From CAVSIS01 sp963814875 (lineage in GTDB: Bacteria > Acidobacteriota > Thermoanaerobaculia > Thermoanaerobaculales > Sulfomarinibacteraceae), in assembly GCA_963814875.1 (NCBI GenBank), contig CAWFFJ010000010.1:8392-72391 (forward strand): DNA of 64,000 nucleotides. The letters are read 5' to 3'. The notes under the pieces were generated by a model. That model was given only the letters and a program-made list of their open reading frames with translations. It ran no database searches and was not told the DNA's origin. The position numbers and the translations under genes were made by a program. Positions 1 through 9,110 of the stretch are shown here, piece by piece. How positions within the stretch are numbered: the first letter of the stretch is position 1; each line of letters begins with the position of its first letter.

Positions 1-8
1 CGAAACCC

Positions 9-1001
9 GTGCTTGTCAGGTCGCACCCACGATGCCTTGAGCATCGGCCGGGGCTCGGCCATCCCGAGACGCCCGCCCGCCTGCGCGCGGTGCTCGACGC
101 CCTCGACGGGACCGGCCCCTGGTTGGTCGAGCGGGAGGCGGAGCTGCCGCCCGACGCCGACGCCCTCGGCGCGCTCAAGTGGATCCACGACCCCGCTCAC
201 CTCGAGCGGTTTCGGGAGGCGAGCGCGTCCGCCCCGGGCTTTCTCGACAGCGGCGACTGCGCCGTCTCCTCGGGAACCTACTCTGCGGCCCTCGCCGCCG
301 CGGGCCTCGCCCTCGCCACCGCCCTCGACCTCGTCAACGGGCGCCTCGACCGGGCCTTCCTCGCGGTGCGCCCGCCGTCGCACCACGCGGGACGCGCCAC
401 TGCGTCGGGTTGGTGCTTCGTCAACTCGGTCGCGCTCGCTGCGGAGACGATCGCACGGGCGTGGCAGGGGACGGTGCTGGTCGTGGACATCGACGCCCTG
501 CACGGCAACGGCACTCAGGAGATCTTCTGGGAGCGGGGCGATGTCGTCACTGTGTCGGTGCATCGGTACCCGGGCTTCCCCGGAACCGGCGGCGCGGACG
601 AGGTCGGCACCGGCGCCGGAGAAGGGGCCAACCGCAACGTCCCGTTGGCGATAGGCTCGGACGATGCCACGGTTCTGGCCGCGCTGGAAGGTCTCTTGAC
701 CGACGTGGTTCCGCTCGTGCGACCGGTTGCCATGGTGGTCTCGGCCGGCTTCGGCGGCCACGTCAGCGACCCGGTGGGCGGCTTCCGTCTGACACCGACC
801 GGCTACTTCCGCATGACCCGCGCGGTTGTCGAAATCGCAGAGCGCTGGTGTGGCGGCCGCGTCCTGTCGGTCCTCGAGGGCGGCGTGGACCTGCACGCCT
901 TGGCCGAGTGCGCCCTCGTTCACGTCGCTGCTCTCGCCGGCGAGGCACCGCTTGAGAGCGCCGGTGGTGTCGTCGTCCGAAGCGACCCGAGCCCCCAATA
1001 G
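9..1001 (+). CDS. Histone deacetylase-like fold protein with lost active-site residues
   Basis: About 330 residues with the arginase/deacetylase fold signature: GHPETPARLRAV near residue 18, the His-His pair in PPSHHAGRA, and LHGNGTQEIF. Active members use an Asp and a His of a DxDxHH motif, a second Asp in a GFDA motif and a Tyr in EGGY. Here the aligned positions read DIDALH (Leu164 where the zinc His should be), GFGGH (Gly249 for the zinc Asp) and EGGV (Val293 for the Tyr). Fold assignment is firm; deacetylase activity looks unlikely. The GTG at position 9 is the first start in the window, but the frame is open to the window edge, so the true start may lie upstream. Confidence 0.8.
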   Translation: MLVRSHPRCLEHRPGLGHPETPARLRAVLDALDGTGPWLVEREAELPPDADALGALKWIHDPAHLERFREASASAPGFLDSGDCAVSSGTYSAALAAAGLALATALDLVNGRLDRAFLAVRPPSHHAGRATASGWCFVNSVALAAETIARAWQGTVLVVDIDALHGNGTQEIFWERGDVVTVSVHRYPGFPGTGGADEVGTGAGEGANRNVPLAIGSDDATVLAALEGLLTDVVPLVRPVAMVVSAGFGGHVSDPVGGFRLTPTGYFRMTRAVVEIAERWCGGRVLSVLEGGVDLHALAECALVHVAALAGEAPLESAGGVVVRSDPSPQ

Positions 1002-1067
1002 TCGGGGCGAGATGTGCGCGCGATCACAGTTGAATTCCAACCAGCTTGAAACCGAGATTTCATCAGT

Positions 1068-1095
1068 TTGACCACCGACTTTTGTGTGGTATAAG
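1068..1095 (+). promoter_or_regulatory. Sigma-70-like promoter for the Ig-repeat secreted protein
   Basis: TTGACC at 1068-1073 and TATAAG at 1090-1095 are separated by 16 bases, in a locally AT-richer stretch. The downstream ATG is at 1149 with a GGGAGG ribosome site. This is the best promoter match in the window. Confidence 0.55.
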
Positions 1096-1148
1096 ATGAT
1101 CGCGATCGGATTTCATCGGTGGTTTGTGGCGTCCACGGGAGGTTAGCG

Positions 1149-2747
1149 ATGCGTTACAAGGTCCTCGGGTCCGCGCTGCTGGTGTTTGCCGCGCTGCTTC
1201 CGGCGAACGCGTCCGCCGCCACGATGTTTTGGCTAGATACACCTGCGAGCGGAGCGACCGTGACCGGCGTCGTCGAGGTGGCTGGCTGGATCATCGATGA
1301 CCGCGGCGTGAGCAATATCGACCTCTACGTTGATGGTGTTTTCGTCGCCGCAGCCGACCTCAATATCCCCCGCTACGACATCCTCCAGGCATACCCATGG
1401 TACGCAGGTACCGAGAACGCCTTCCCGGGCTTCAGTGTCTCGTTCAAGGCCGGCGACCTGGCGAACGGCTCGCACATGGTCTTCGTGCGGGTCACGTTCT
1501 CGGATGCATCGACACAGGACTTCGGGAATCGCTTCGTCAACGTTGACAACGCTCTCAATCAGGCGCCCTTCGGCGAGCTCGAGCGTCCCGGCGAGTACCA
1601 GCCGATGAACGGTGTCTTCCCGGTCACCGGGTGGGCGCTCGACGACGGGTCGATCGAGGACATCGAGGTGATGCTCGACGGCAAGCTGACCGGCTACGAG
1701 GTGGTCACCGGCATCTCTCGGCCGGACGTTGCGAACCGATTCCCGAGCCATCCGGACGCCATCGACTCGGGCTTCCTGTTGATGCTGAACACCGGGGAGC
1801 TGGTCAACGGCGTTCACGTGATCGCAGTGCGGCTGCGTGACAACCAGGGCGCGACACGGGTCATCGGCCGCCGCTTCGTTCAAGTCTTCAATACCGGCGC
1901 GAACCTGGTGCCGTTCGGCCGCATCGACTGGCCGATCCGCAACCACATCATGTACGCGAGGGGCTGCAAGGAGCCGCCGGAGATCTCGTTTCCGCCCTAC
2001 GAGGATCCGGGCAACGTCGAGCTGATCTCGGGCTGGGCCCTGGACACCGGCTCGGCGACCGATCCGGGCGGCGTCAAGTGGGTCGAGCTGTACATCAACG
2101 GCACCCGGATCGCGTCGTCCGCGGTCGACGACTTCTTCTACGCGCCGTTCGACCAGGAAGTGAACTACTACGGGCATGAGCGTCCGGACATCCTGCGCCT
2201 GTTCCCCGACGTGCCCCAGGCCAAGGACTCGGGGTTCTCGTTCGTGCTCGACGTGTCTGACCTGATCCTCAACAAGGACTACCACCAGGGCCTGCACTAC
2301 CTGTCGGTCCGGGCGGGGGACATCCTCGGCCACACCGCGTTCATCGACACCATTCCGGTGATCTTCGACTGCGATGACGACCGCGACCGCCCGTCGTGGG
2401 GCGACATTGAAACCCCGACCCACATGAAGCGCGTCCAGAACTCGATCTGGGTCCGCGGTTGGGCGATCGACTACGACAACCTCAAAGCTGTCCAGGTCTG
2501 GGTCGACGGCGTGCGCATGGACACCCCGGGCTCCGACCCGGTGAAGATCGGGATCCCGACGCCGGACTTGCACGACAAGTACCCCTGGTACCCTTACACC
2601 TACACCCGCTTCGCGGGATGGGAGTACCTGCTCGACACGACCCGGTTGACTGACGGAGAGCATCGGCTGGTGATCCGCACCCAAGACTTCTTCGGCGGCG
2701 AGACCTGGATCGGCGAGCGCCTGTTCGTGATTGACAACCTGAACTGA
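1149..2747 (+). CDS. Secreted protein with four Ig-like repeats
   Basis: 532 residues. The ATG at 1149 is chosen because it is preceded by GGGAGG and opens a clear Sec signal peptide (MRYKVLGSALLVFAALLPANASA is cleaved after ASA). The rest is four diverged copies of an Ig-like module of about 100-130 residues, each starting with a PFG- or SWG-type strand and containing GW-(A/I)-(I/L)-D followed by a variable stretch and V-D-G or similar (GWIIDD, GWALDD, GWALDT, GWAIDY). No catalytic motif is visible. Such proteins are exported and act in surface adhesion or as parts of larger envelope assemblies; the specific role is unknown. It has its own promoter at 1068 and is followed by a strong hairpin. 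Confidence 0.75.
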   Translation: MRYKVLGSALLVFAALLPANASAATMFWLDTPASGATVTGVVEVAGWIIDDRGVSNIDLYVDGVFVAAADLNIPRYDILQAYPWYAGTENAFPGFSVSFKAGDLANGSHMVFVRVTFSDASTQDFGNRFVNVDNALNQAPFGELERPGEYQPMNGVFPVTGWALDDGSIEDIEVMLDGKLTGYEVVTGISRPDVANRFPSHPDAIDSGFLLMLNTGELVNGVHVIAVRLRDNQGATRVIGRRFVQVFNTGANLVPFGRIDWPIRNHIMYARGCKEPPEISFPPYEDPGNVELISGWALDTGSATDPGGVKWVELYINGTRIASSAVDDFFYAPFDQEVNYYGHERPDILRLFPDVPQAKDSGFSFVLDVSDLILNKDYHQGLHYLSVRAGDILGHTAFIDTIPVIFDCDDDRDRPSWGDIETPTHMKRVQNSIWVRGWAIDYDNLKAVQVWVDGVRMDTPGSDPVKIGIPTPDLHDKYPWYPYTYTRFAGWEYLLDTTRLTDGEHRLVIRTQDFFGGETWIGERLFVIDNLN

Positions 2748-2770
2748 TCCGGCGCACTCGCCGAGAGTTC

Positions 2771-2794
2771 GACACCCCGCCCCGGCGGGGTGTC
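2771..2794. terminator. Perfect 11-bp hairpin after the Ig-repeat gene
   Basis: GACACCCCGCC and GGCGGGGTGTC form a perfect 11-bp stem with a 2-base spacer, 24 bases after the stop. There is no T-run, so it is a GC-rich terminator-like hairpin rather than a canonical one. Confidence 0.5.
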
Positions 2795-2813
2795 GTCGTC
2801 ACCGGAGGTGGTC

Positions 2814-3839
2814 ATGCGGGCCCTGTACTTCGAGCAGCACGGAGGACCCGAGCGGCTGGTCGTCGGAGAGCGGCCGCAGCCCGAGCCGCAGGCAGGTTGG
2901 GTGCGCGTCGCAGTGCGCGCTGCCGCCCTCAACCAGCTCGACATCTTCGTGCTCAAGGGCCTGCCGGGGGTTGATCTGCCGCACATCGGAGGCGCCGACG
3001 GCGCCGGAGTCGTCGAGGCGATAGGCGAAGGGGTGACCGGGATTGCGGTTGGTCAGGAGGTGGTCTTCGACCCCGGTGTCTCCTGTGGACACTGCGCCGC
3101 CTGCCTCGCTGGCGAGCAATCGCTGTGCGCGAGCTTCGGGCTGCTCGGAGAGCACCGCGACGGAACGCTCGCCGAGGCGGTGCTGGTTCCGGCGCTCTCG
3201 GTGGCGCCGCGCCCGGCACACCTCAGCTGGGAGGAGGCTGCCGCCTTTCCGCTCACCTTTCTGACGGCGTGGCGGATGCTCTTCACGCGGGCGCGCCTCA
3301 CCGCCGGCGAGACGGTGTTGATCCACGGGATCGGTGGCGGGGTTTCTCTGGCGTGCCTGGTGTTGGCGAAGCTTGCCGGGGCCAGGGTGCTGGTGACGTC
3401 ACGGTCGGCCGCCAAGCTCGAGCGGGCGCTCGCGCTCGGTGCAGACGAGGCGATGCCCTCGAACGACCAGGTTGCGCGCGAAGCCAAGCGTCGGACCGGA
3501 GATCGCGGCGTCGACCTCGTCGTGGACTCGGTGGGCGCAGCGACTTGGCTGCTGTCCCTCAAGGCGGCGCGACGTGGCGGCCGGATCGTGACCTGCGGCG
3601 CAACCAGCGGTCCCAACCCCGCCGAGGAAATCCGTCTGATCTTCTGGAACCAACTCTCGATCTTCGGTTCGACGATGGGTTCGCGCGAGGACTGGAGACG
3701 GCTCGTCGAGACCGTGGTTGCCAACCGGCTGCGGCCGGTGGTCGACTCGGTGCATCCTCTCGTCGACGGGCGTGCCGCCTACGAGCGGATGGTGCAGGCC
3801 GAGCAGTTTGGTAAGATCGTCGTGTCCGTTGCGGGGTGA
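2814..3839 (+). CDS. Zinc-type alcohol dehydrogenase / quinone oxidoreductase family
   Basis: 341 residues. The ATG at 2814 is chosen for its GGAGGTG ribosome site at 2802-2808. The protein has the GroES-like N-terminal domain (AALNQLDIFVLKG, HIGGADGAGVVEAIGEGV), a structural-zinc cysteine cluster (CGHCAACLAGEQSLC), and a Rossmann domain with VLIHGIGGGVSLACLVLAK followed by a GADEA loop and VDSVGAATW. These are MDR-superfamily hallmarks for NAD(P)H-dependent oxidation or reduction of alcohols, aldehydes or enones. The substrate cannot be told from sequence. It lies about 180 bases upstream of the nucleotidyltransferase gene. Confidence 0.85.
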   Translation: MRALYFEQHGGPERLVVGERPQPEPQAGWVRVAVRAAALNQLDIFVLKGLPGVDLPHIGGADGAGVVEAIGEGVTGIAVGQEVVFDPGVSCGHCAACLAGEQSLCASFGLLGEHRDGTLAEAVLVPALSVAPRPAHLSWEEAAAFPLTFLTAWRMLFTRARLTAGETVLIHGIGGGVSLACLVLAKLAGARVLVTSRSAAKLERALALGADEAMPSNDQVAREAKRRTGDRGVDLVVDSVGAATWLLSLKAARRGGRIVTCGATSGPNPAEEIRLIFWNQLSIFGSTMGSREDWRRLVETVVANRLRPVVDSVHPLVDGRAAYERMVQAEQFGKIVVSVAG

Positions 3840-4021
3840 GCCGGGCGTCCGCCCGGAATCCCGCTGCCGTGCCCGTGCGCCGGCCGGACGCCGCCGGACC
3901 GAGCAAGGCGAGGCACGCTCCGCAGCCGACTCCCGGGAGCCGAACGAAGCGTTGCGGGACCCGAGCGCCGGCCGCGCGCGAGCCGGTCTGTTTGGATCCG
4001 GACCGAGGAGGCAGTTCAGCT

Positions 4022-5341
4022 TTGACCCTTCCAGCAACGGAGTCGATACAGCCGCGGATCCTCACGCGACCCGAGCACCAGCTGTCGCGGCGCAAGATCT
4101 CCCCGAACGCCATCAAGGTGATGTACCGGCTCAACCGCGCCGGCTACCTCGCCTATCTCGTCGGCGGCGGTGTGCGCGACATCCTGCTCGGCCGCTCACC
4201 GAAGGACTTCGACATCGCGACCAACGCCCGCCCTGAAGAGATCCGGTCGCTGTTCCGCAACTCGCGAGTCATTGGTCGTCGCTTTCGGCTGGTCCACGTG
4301 CTGTTCAGGGACGAGGTGGTCGAGGTCTCGACCTTTCGCGCCAGCCCCGAGCCACCCGAGGTCCCGGATGCCTGGGACGAGGCCGAGCCGGGTGAGGCGG
4401 CCGCCGAGACCGAGGAGATAGCCGTCGGCGAGGAGCCGTGCGAGTACGGCACACCCGCCGAGGATGCATGGCGGCGGGACTTTACGGTCAACGCTCTGTT
4501 CTACAACATCGGCGACTTCTCAATCGTCGACTGGGTCGGCGGCCTCGACGACCTCGGGGCGGGCGTGCTGCGCGTGATCGGCGAGCCGGCGCGGCGTTTC
4601 GAGGAGGACCCGGTGCGCATGATGCGCGCGCTGGAGTACGCGGTCCGGCTCGGATTCACACTCGACCCGGCCACCGACGAAGGGATCCGGGCTTCGAGTG
4701 GGCGCATCGCCGAGGCGGCTCCCCCCCGTCTGACCTACGAGCTCATCGAGGGTCTCCAGTCCGGCTCGGCGGCGGGGATCTGCTCAGCTTGGAGGGCCTA
4801 CGGCATTTTCGACGCGGTCTTTCCCGAGCTCGCGCGAGGATGGCGCGGAGTGGAGACCATCCTCCGAGAAATAGACCGACGGGTCGAGGCTCGGCGGCGG
4901 ACCGACGAGGCAACCCTGCTCGGCAGCCTGCTGCTGCCCCAGTACTCTGAGATCGAGCGCGCCGCGGCGGGCGCGAACGGACGGATCGACAACCCGGTGC
5001 TGCTCGAGCGCTTGCGCGGTCTGCTGGCCCCGATCGGGACCAGGATGCACCTTGCCAACCATACCCTCCACCAAATGGCCCAGGGGCTGTTCACCCTCAG
5101 CAAGCTGAGGCAGCCGCCGGAGCGCGGGCGGCAGGTCCTCAAGCTCACCCGCCAGAACTACTTCCCGGTGGCGTGGGCGATTGCCGAGATCGGTGTGGAG
5201 AGCAGTGTGCTGTCACGGGAAGGTTTCGCGGGGTGGCAGCGGGCAGTGCAGCAGATCGGGCGGGTGGCAGGGGTCGAGGAGCCGACCCTCGAGTCCGAGG
5301 CGCCGCGCCGGCGCCGCCGGCGCCGCCGGAGGCGGCCGTGA
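4022..5341 (+). CDS. pcnB: Poly(A) polymerase / CCA-adding-type nucleotidyltransferase
   Basis: 439 residues from a TTG at 4022 with GAGGAGG ten bases upstream. The open frame reaches back to a GTG at 3836, but that N-terminal stretch is low-complexity and lacks family similarity. The class II nucleotidyltransferase head is clear: LVGGGVRDILLG, then PKDFDIATNA with the catalytic DxD, then the FRLVHV strand; RRDFTVNALFYN and the RRFEEDPVRMMRA helix follow. The C-terminus is an arginine run, as in bacterial PcnB (polyadenylation of RNA 3-prime ends), which favours PcnB over a CCA enzyme. Its TGA overlaps the GTG of ligA. Confidence 0.85.
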   Translation: MTLPATESIQPRILTRPEHQLSRRKISPNAIKVMYRLNRAGYLAYLVGGGVRDILLGRSPKDFDIATNARPEEIRSLFRNSRVIGRRFRLVHVLFRDEVVEVSTFRASPEPPEVPDAWDEAEPGEAAAETEEIAVGEEPCEYGTPAEDAWRRDFTVNALFYNIGDFSIVDWVGGLDDLGAGVLRVIGEPARRFEEDPVRMMRALEYAVRLGFTLDPATDEGIRASSGRIAEAAPPRLTYELIEGLQSGSAAGICSAWRAYGIFDAVFPELARGWRGVETILREIDRRVEARRRTDEATLLGSLLLPQYSEIERAAAGANGRIDNPVLLERLRGLLAPIGTRMHLANHTLHQMAQGLFTLSKLRQPPERGRQVLKLTRQNYFPVAWAIAEIGVESSVLSREGFAGWQRAVQQIGRVAGVEEPTLESEAPRRRRRRRRRRP

Positions 5342-7380
5342 CCACTGCGGAAGCGGCCCGAGCACGGGTCGAGGAGCTTCAGGGGGAGATCCGGCGCCAC
5401 GACCGGCTGTACTACCTTGAGGCGCGCCCGGAGATCTCGGACCTGGAGTACGACAGGCTGCTCGCGGAGCTCAGACAGCTGGAGAGCGACCACCCCGAGC
5501 TCGCGACGCCGGACTCGCCGACTCGGCGGGTTGGCGGCGAGCCGCTCGACGAGCTGGTCACCGTCGAGCACACCGTACCGATGCTGTCGCTCGACAACAC
5601 CTACTCGGTCGATGATCTCGGTGCTTGGTACGAACGGGTCGGGCGCCTGCTCGGCGGATCGCCCGATGGTCTCGCGGCCGAGCTCAAGATCGACGGGGTC
5701 TCGATCGCCCTCCACTACCAGGACGGCGTGCTGGTGCGTGCGGTCACCCGCGGCAACGGAATCGAAGGCGACGACGTCACCGCCAACGCGCGAACCATCC
5801 GTGCGCTGCCGCTGCGCGTCGATGATCTGTCCGGGTGGCTCGAGGTCCGCGGCGAGGTCTACATGCCGCGCAGCGTGTTCGGGGAGCTGAACCGGATCCG
5901 TCGCGAGTCGGGAGAGATCGAGCTGGCCAACCCGCGAAATGCGGCAGCGGGGTCAATCCGTCTGCTCGACCCTCGGCAGGCGGCGGCGCGGCGCCTGTCG
6001 CTCTGGTGCTATCAGGTCGTCCACTCTGAGGCCGACACGGCCGGTTGCCACAGTGACGACCTCGACCGTCTGGTCGAGCTCGGCTTCCCAGTCTGCCCGG
6101 GGCGTGCGCGGTGTCGTGACCTTGACGAGGTGCTCGCGTTCGTCGGAGAGTGGGCGGACCAGCGACGTACGCTCGATTTCGACACCGACGGCGTCGTGGT
6201 GAAGGTCGATCGCCTCGCCGAGCAGCGCCGGCTGGGCGCGACGGCGCGTGCAGTCCGCTGGGCCGTAGCCTATAAATATCCCCCCGAAGGAGTGACGACC
6301 CGGGTTCGCGACATCGTGGTCCAGGTCGGGCGCACCGGAGTGCTGACGCCGGTTGCGGCACTCGAACCGGTGCTGGTGGCTGGTTCGACGGTCTCCCGGG
6401 CGACGCTGCACAACTTCGACGAGGTCGCCCGCCTCGACGCGCGCGTGGGCGACACCGTGTGGGTGTCCAAGGGCGGCGACGTGATCCCGAAGGTCGACGG
6501 CGTCGACCTCGCGGCGCGGCCCGTTGATGCCTCGCCCTACGTTCCCCCCCGCTTCTGTCCCGAGTGCCACACTCCGGTCGTCCGGGTCCCGGGCGAGGTC
6601 GCTGTGCGCTGCCCCAACCCGGAGTGCGCCGCGGTACTCGCCTCCCGCCTGCGGCACTTCGTCTCGCGGGGAGCGATGGAAATCGACGGTCTCGGCGGAA
6701 GGCTCCTCGAGCAGCTCGTTGCCGAGGGGATGGTCAGCGACCCGGCGTCGCTCTGGACCGTCGGTGCTTCACGCCTCGCCGAGCTGCCGGGCTGGGGCGA
6801 GGTGTCGGCGGCGAACCTGATCGACGAGCTCGAGCGGGCACGCTCGCGGCCCCTCCACCGGCTGCTGTTTGCACTCGGAATTCCCCACGTCGGCGAGCGT
6901 GCTGCGAAGATGCTCGCGTGGCGCTTCGGCTCGCTGGCAGCCCTTGCAGGGGCGGAGGTCGCCGAGATCGAGACGGTTGCGGGCATCGGACCGGTCATCG
7001 CGTCGGCAGTCGATCGCTGGTTCGCCGACACGGCCAACGCACGCCTCATCGAGCGCCTGGTCGAGCGCGGCATCGATCCGAGGGAGACGGTGGCGCCGGC
7101 CACCCCGGGCTCCGGGTCACCCTCGGCGGTGCTGGAGGACGAGGTCGTGGTGATCACCGGCACGCTGTCGCGCGAGCGTTCCGCCGTGGCCGAGCGGCTC
7201 GAGGCTCTGGGTGCGAAGGTGACCGGGTCGGTCTCCCGCCGCACCACGATGGTGCTGGCTGGGGAGGCCGCGGGCAGCAAGCGCGACGCTGCCGTGAAGC
7301 TTGGCATCCGGGTGGTCGACGAGGCTGGCTTGGATGCGATCGTGAGGGAGCGGGGAGGCGAGGGGTTATGGCGGCAGTGA
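5338..7380 (+). CDS. ligA: NAD-dependent DNA ligase
   Basis: 680 residues, normal for LigA. Start is the GTG at 5338 whose GTGA overlaps the pcnB stop. Domain order: Ia (LYYLEARPEISDLEYDRL, binds NAD), adenylation domain with catalytic Lys117 in ELKIDG, OB fold, a four-Cys zinc finger (CPEC near residue 408, then CPNPEC), helix-hairpin-helix repeats (LPGWGEVSAANL, VAGIGPVIASAV), and a C-terminal BRCT domain. It seals nicks in replication and repair. It is coupled to pcnB upstream, and its stop overlaps the start of the next regulator. Confidence 0.97.
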   Translation: MTTAEAARARVEELQGEIRRHDRLYYLEARPEISDLEYDRLLAELRQLESDHPELATPDSPTRRVGGEPLDELVTVEHTVPMLSLDNTYSVDDLGAWYERVGRLLGGSPDGLAAELKIDGVSIALHYQDGVLVRAVTRGNGIEGDDVTANARTIRALPLRVDDLSGWLEVRGEVYMPRSVFGELNRIRRESGEIELANPRNAAAGSIRLLDPRQAAARRLSLWCYQVVHSEADTAGCHSDDLDRLVELGFPVCPGRARCRDLDEVLAFVGEWADQRRTLDFDTDGVVVKVDRLAEQRRLGATARAVRWAVAYKYPPEGVTTRVRDIVVQVGRTGVLTPVAALEPVLVAGSTVSRATLHNFDEVARLDARVGDTVWVSKGGDVIPKVDGVDLAARPVDASPYVPPRFCPECHTPVVRVPGEVAVRCPNPECAAVLASRLRHFVSRGAMEIDGLGGRLLEQLVAEGMVSDPASLWTVGASRLAELPGWGEVSAANLIDELERARSRPLHRLLFALGIPHVGERAAKMLAWRFGSLAALAGAEVAEIETVAGIGPVIASAVDRWFADTANARLIERLVERGIDPRETVAPATPGSGSPSAVLEDEVVVITGTLSRERSAVAERLEALGAKVTGSVSRRTTMVLAGEAAGSKRDAAVKLGIRVVDEAGLDAIVRERGGEGLWRQ

Positions 7381-8750
7381 TCTTCCTGGTCGACGACGAC
7401 GACGGTTCCCGCGACGCCATGACGCGAGCGCTCCAGCGGGTCGGGTACGAGGTGCGACCGTTTGCAGGCGCGGAGGAGGCCCTCGAGCGGCTGCGGGAGG
7501 GCGACGCGGTCGACGTGATCGTCTCCGACGTGCGCATGCCGGGCATGAACGGCTACGAGCTCCTGCGCCAGGTTCGGGCCGAACGGCCGGCCCTTCCGTT
7601 CCTCCTTGTCACTGCCTACGGCGAGGTCGAGGGCGCCGTTTCGGCGATGCAGGAGGGAGCGGACGATTACCTCACCAAGCCGGTGAAGATGCAGGAGCTG
7701 CGGCAGCGGGTGCAGCTCCACCTGGAGCGCCGGACCCTCTCGGATGAGAACCGCCGTCTTCGCGAGCGGCTCGACAAGTCGTTCGGGTTCGAGGGCATCG
7801 TCGGTCACTCAAAAGCCATGGAGGAGGTCATCGAGCGCTTGCGGGTGGTCGCGCCGACGCGGTCGACGGTCCTCGTCATCGGCGAGTCTGGCACCGGCAA
7901 GGAGCTGGTCGCGAACGCGCTTCACCAGAACTCGCCGCGGGCCGACGGACCGTTCGTGGCCGTCAACTGCGGTGCAATTCCGGGGGAGATCCTCGAGTCG
8001 GAGCTGTTCGGCCACGAGCGGGGCGCGTTTACCGGCGCCCACCAACGCCGGATCGGCCTCATCGAGTCGGCTTCCGGCGGGACGCTTTTCCTGGACGAGA
8101 TCTCCGAGCTCTCGCCCGACCTTCAGGTGAAGCTGCTCCGCGTCCTTGAGGAGCGCAGGGTCGTCCGGGTTGGCGGCAACCAGCTGATCCCGATCGACTT
8201 CAGGCTGGTGGCGGCGACCAACCGCGAGCTCGAGGAGTGGGTCCGATCGGGGCGCTTCCGGCAGGACCTCTACTACCGGCTCAAGGTGGTCACCCTGTCG
8301 CTTCCCACCCTGCGCCAACGCGCCGATGACATCCCGCTGTTCGTGCAGCACTTTCTCGAACAGTTCAACCACGAGCTCGGGCGCCACGTGCGTAGCGTGC
8401 ATCCAGCCGTGCTGGCAGCGCTCAAGCGTTGCCCGTGGCCGGGAAACGTGCGCGAGCTGCGCAACCTGATGGAGAGCCTGGTGCTGTTCGCCGAAGGTGA
8501 GGAGATTCGTTTCGACGCGTTGCCGGCCGAGTACAGAACGGGAACCACGGCTACCGTGGCTGCGACCTCCGAGCCGTGGCAGCCGCGGCCGATGGCCGAC
8601 CTCGAGCGCGAGGCGATTCTGCGCACCCTCGAGCACACCGGGGGGCACCGCGCCCGGGCGGCCCAGATGCTCGGCATCGGGCTCCGGACGCTGCAGCGCA
8701 AGCTCAAGGACTACGGGGAGATCGGCGAGCATGAAGGGGACCACGACTGA
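7368..8750 (+). CDS. NtrC-family sigma-54-dependent response regulator
   Basis: 460 residues. The ATG at 7368 lies inside the end of ligA and starts the receiver domain directly. Receiver: acidic DDDD patch, phospho-acceptor Asp54 in SDVRMPG, TAYG, and Lys in LTKPVK. AAA+ domain: Walker A GESGTGKE near residue 172, intact GAFTGA at 219-224 (sigma-54 contact loop), Walker B GGTLFLDEI, and R-finger region. C-terminal Fis-type HTH (RARAAQMLGIGLRTLQRKL). It should bind an upstream enhancer and drive sigma-54 promoters when phosphorylated. No partner histidine kinase is adjacent. Confidence 0.95.
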   Translation: MAAVIFLVDDDDGSRDAMTRALQRVGYEVRPFAGAEEALERLREGDAVDVIVSDVRMPGMNGYELLRQVRAERPALPFLLVTAYGEVEGAVSAMQEGADDYLTKPVKMQELRQRVQLHLERRTLSDENRRLRERLDKSFGFEGIVGHSKAMEEVIERLRVVAPTRSTVLVIGESGTGKELVANALHQNSPRADGPFVAVNCGAIPGEILESELFGHERGAFTGAHQRRIGLIESASGGTLFLDEISELSPDLQVKLLRVLEERRVVRVGGNQLIPIDFRLVAATNRELEEWVRSGRFRQDLYYRLKVVTLSLPTLRQRADDIPLFVQHFLEQFNHELGRHVRSVHPAVLAALKRCPWPGNVRELRNLMESLVLFAEGEEIRFDALPAEYRTGTTATVAATSEPWQPRPMADLEREAILRTLEHTGGHRARAAQMLGIGLRTLQRKLKDYGEIGEHEGDHD

Positions 8751-8779
8751 TATACTCCGGATAGGCGAAAGGAGCGGCT

Positions 8780-8995
8780 ATGGAGATTCCGGGTAAGGTG
8801 TCCCTGTACTGCGCGCTGCTCGACGCGAAGGGCACCAATGCGACCCTGATGGCAATCTCGCCCAACGGCTACTATCAGCTCGAGGTTTCCCTCAAGGGGC
8901 AACGCCACGCGGTGCTCGCTCCGATCTCACAGACTGCTCTCGTGTTCACCGAACCCGAGCCGGAGCCGGAGGAGGGGATCGAAATCGAGCGGTAG
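8780..8995 (+). CDS. Small conserved-looking hypothetical protein
   Basis: 71 residues, with ATG at 8780 preceded by AAAGGAG. It begins MEIPGKVSLYCALLDAKG and ends in an acidic EPEPEPEEG tail. No signal peptide, membrane segment or known domain is seen; the middle looks like a compact beta-rich fold. It sits 29 bases after the NtrC-type regulator gene and is probably co-transcribed. Function unknown. Confidence 0.6.
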   Translation: MEIPGKVSLYCALLDAKGTNATLMAISPNGYYQLEVSLKGQRHAVLAPISQTALVFTEPEPEPEEGIEIER

Positions 8996-9060
8996 CCGCC
9001 ACCTCGCGCCGCGCCGCGGCTGCGGCCCGCGATGCGCACGCATCTCCCGCCCTTCCGGCA

Positions 9061-9107
9061 CGCCGCCGGTCCTCAACGTAGCTGGGCTACGCCTCCGGCC
9101 GGCGGCG
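9061..9107. repeat. Fold-back hairpin core of an intergenic repeat
   Basis: Nested inverted repeat: CGCCGCCGG (9061-9069) pairs with CCGGCGGCG (9099-9107), and inside it GTAGC (9078-9082) pairs with GCTAC (9086-9090). The centre (GTAGC, short spacer, GCTACGCCT) resembles the centre of the two MITEs at 24.5 and 55.6 kb. Imperfect pairing extends further on both sides to about 9015 and 9150. Confidence 0.6.
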
Positions 9108-9110
9108 CAC

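Noticed and set aside
1233..2684. A 483-codon minus-strand frame opposite the Ig-repeat gene
   Set aside because: Composition is that of a reverse-complement shadow, while the plus strand has a signal peptide, promoter and repeats.
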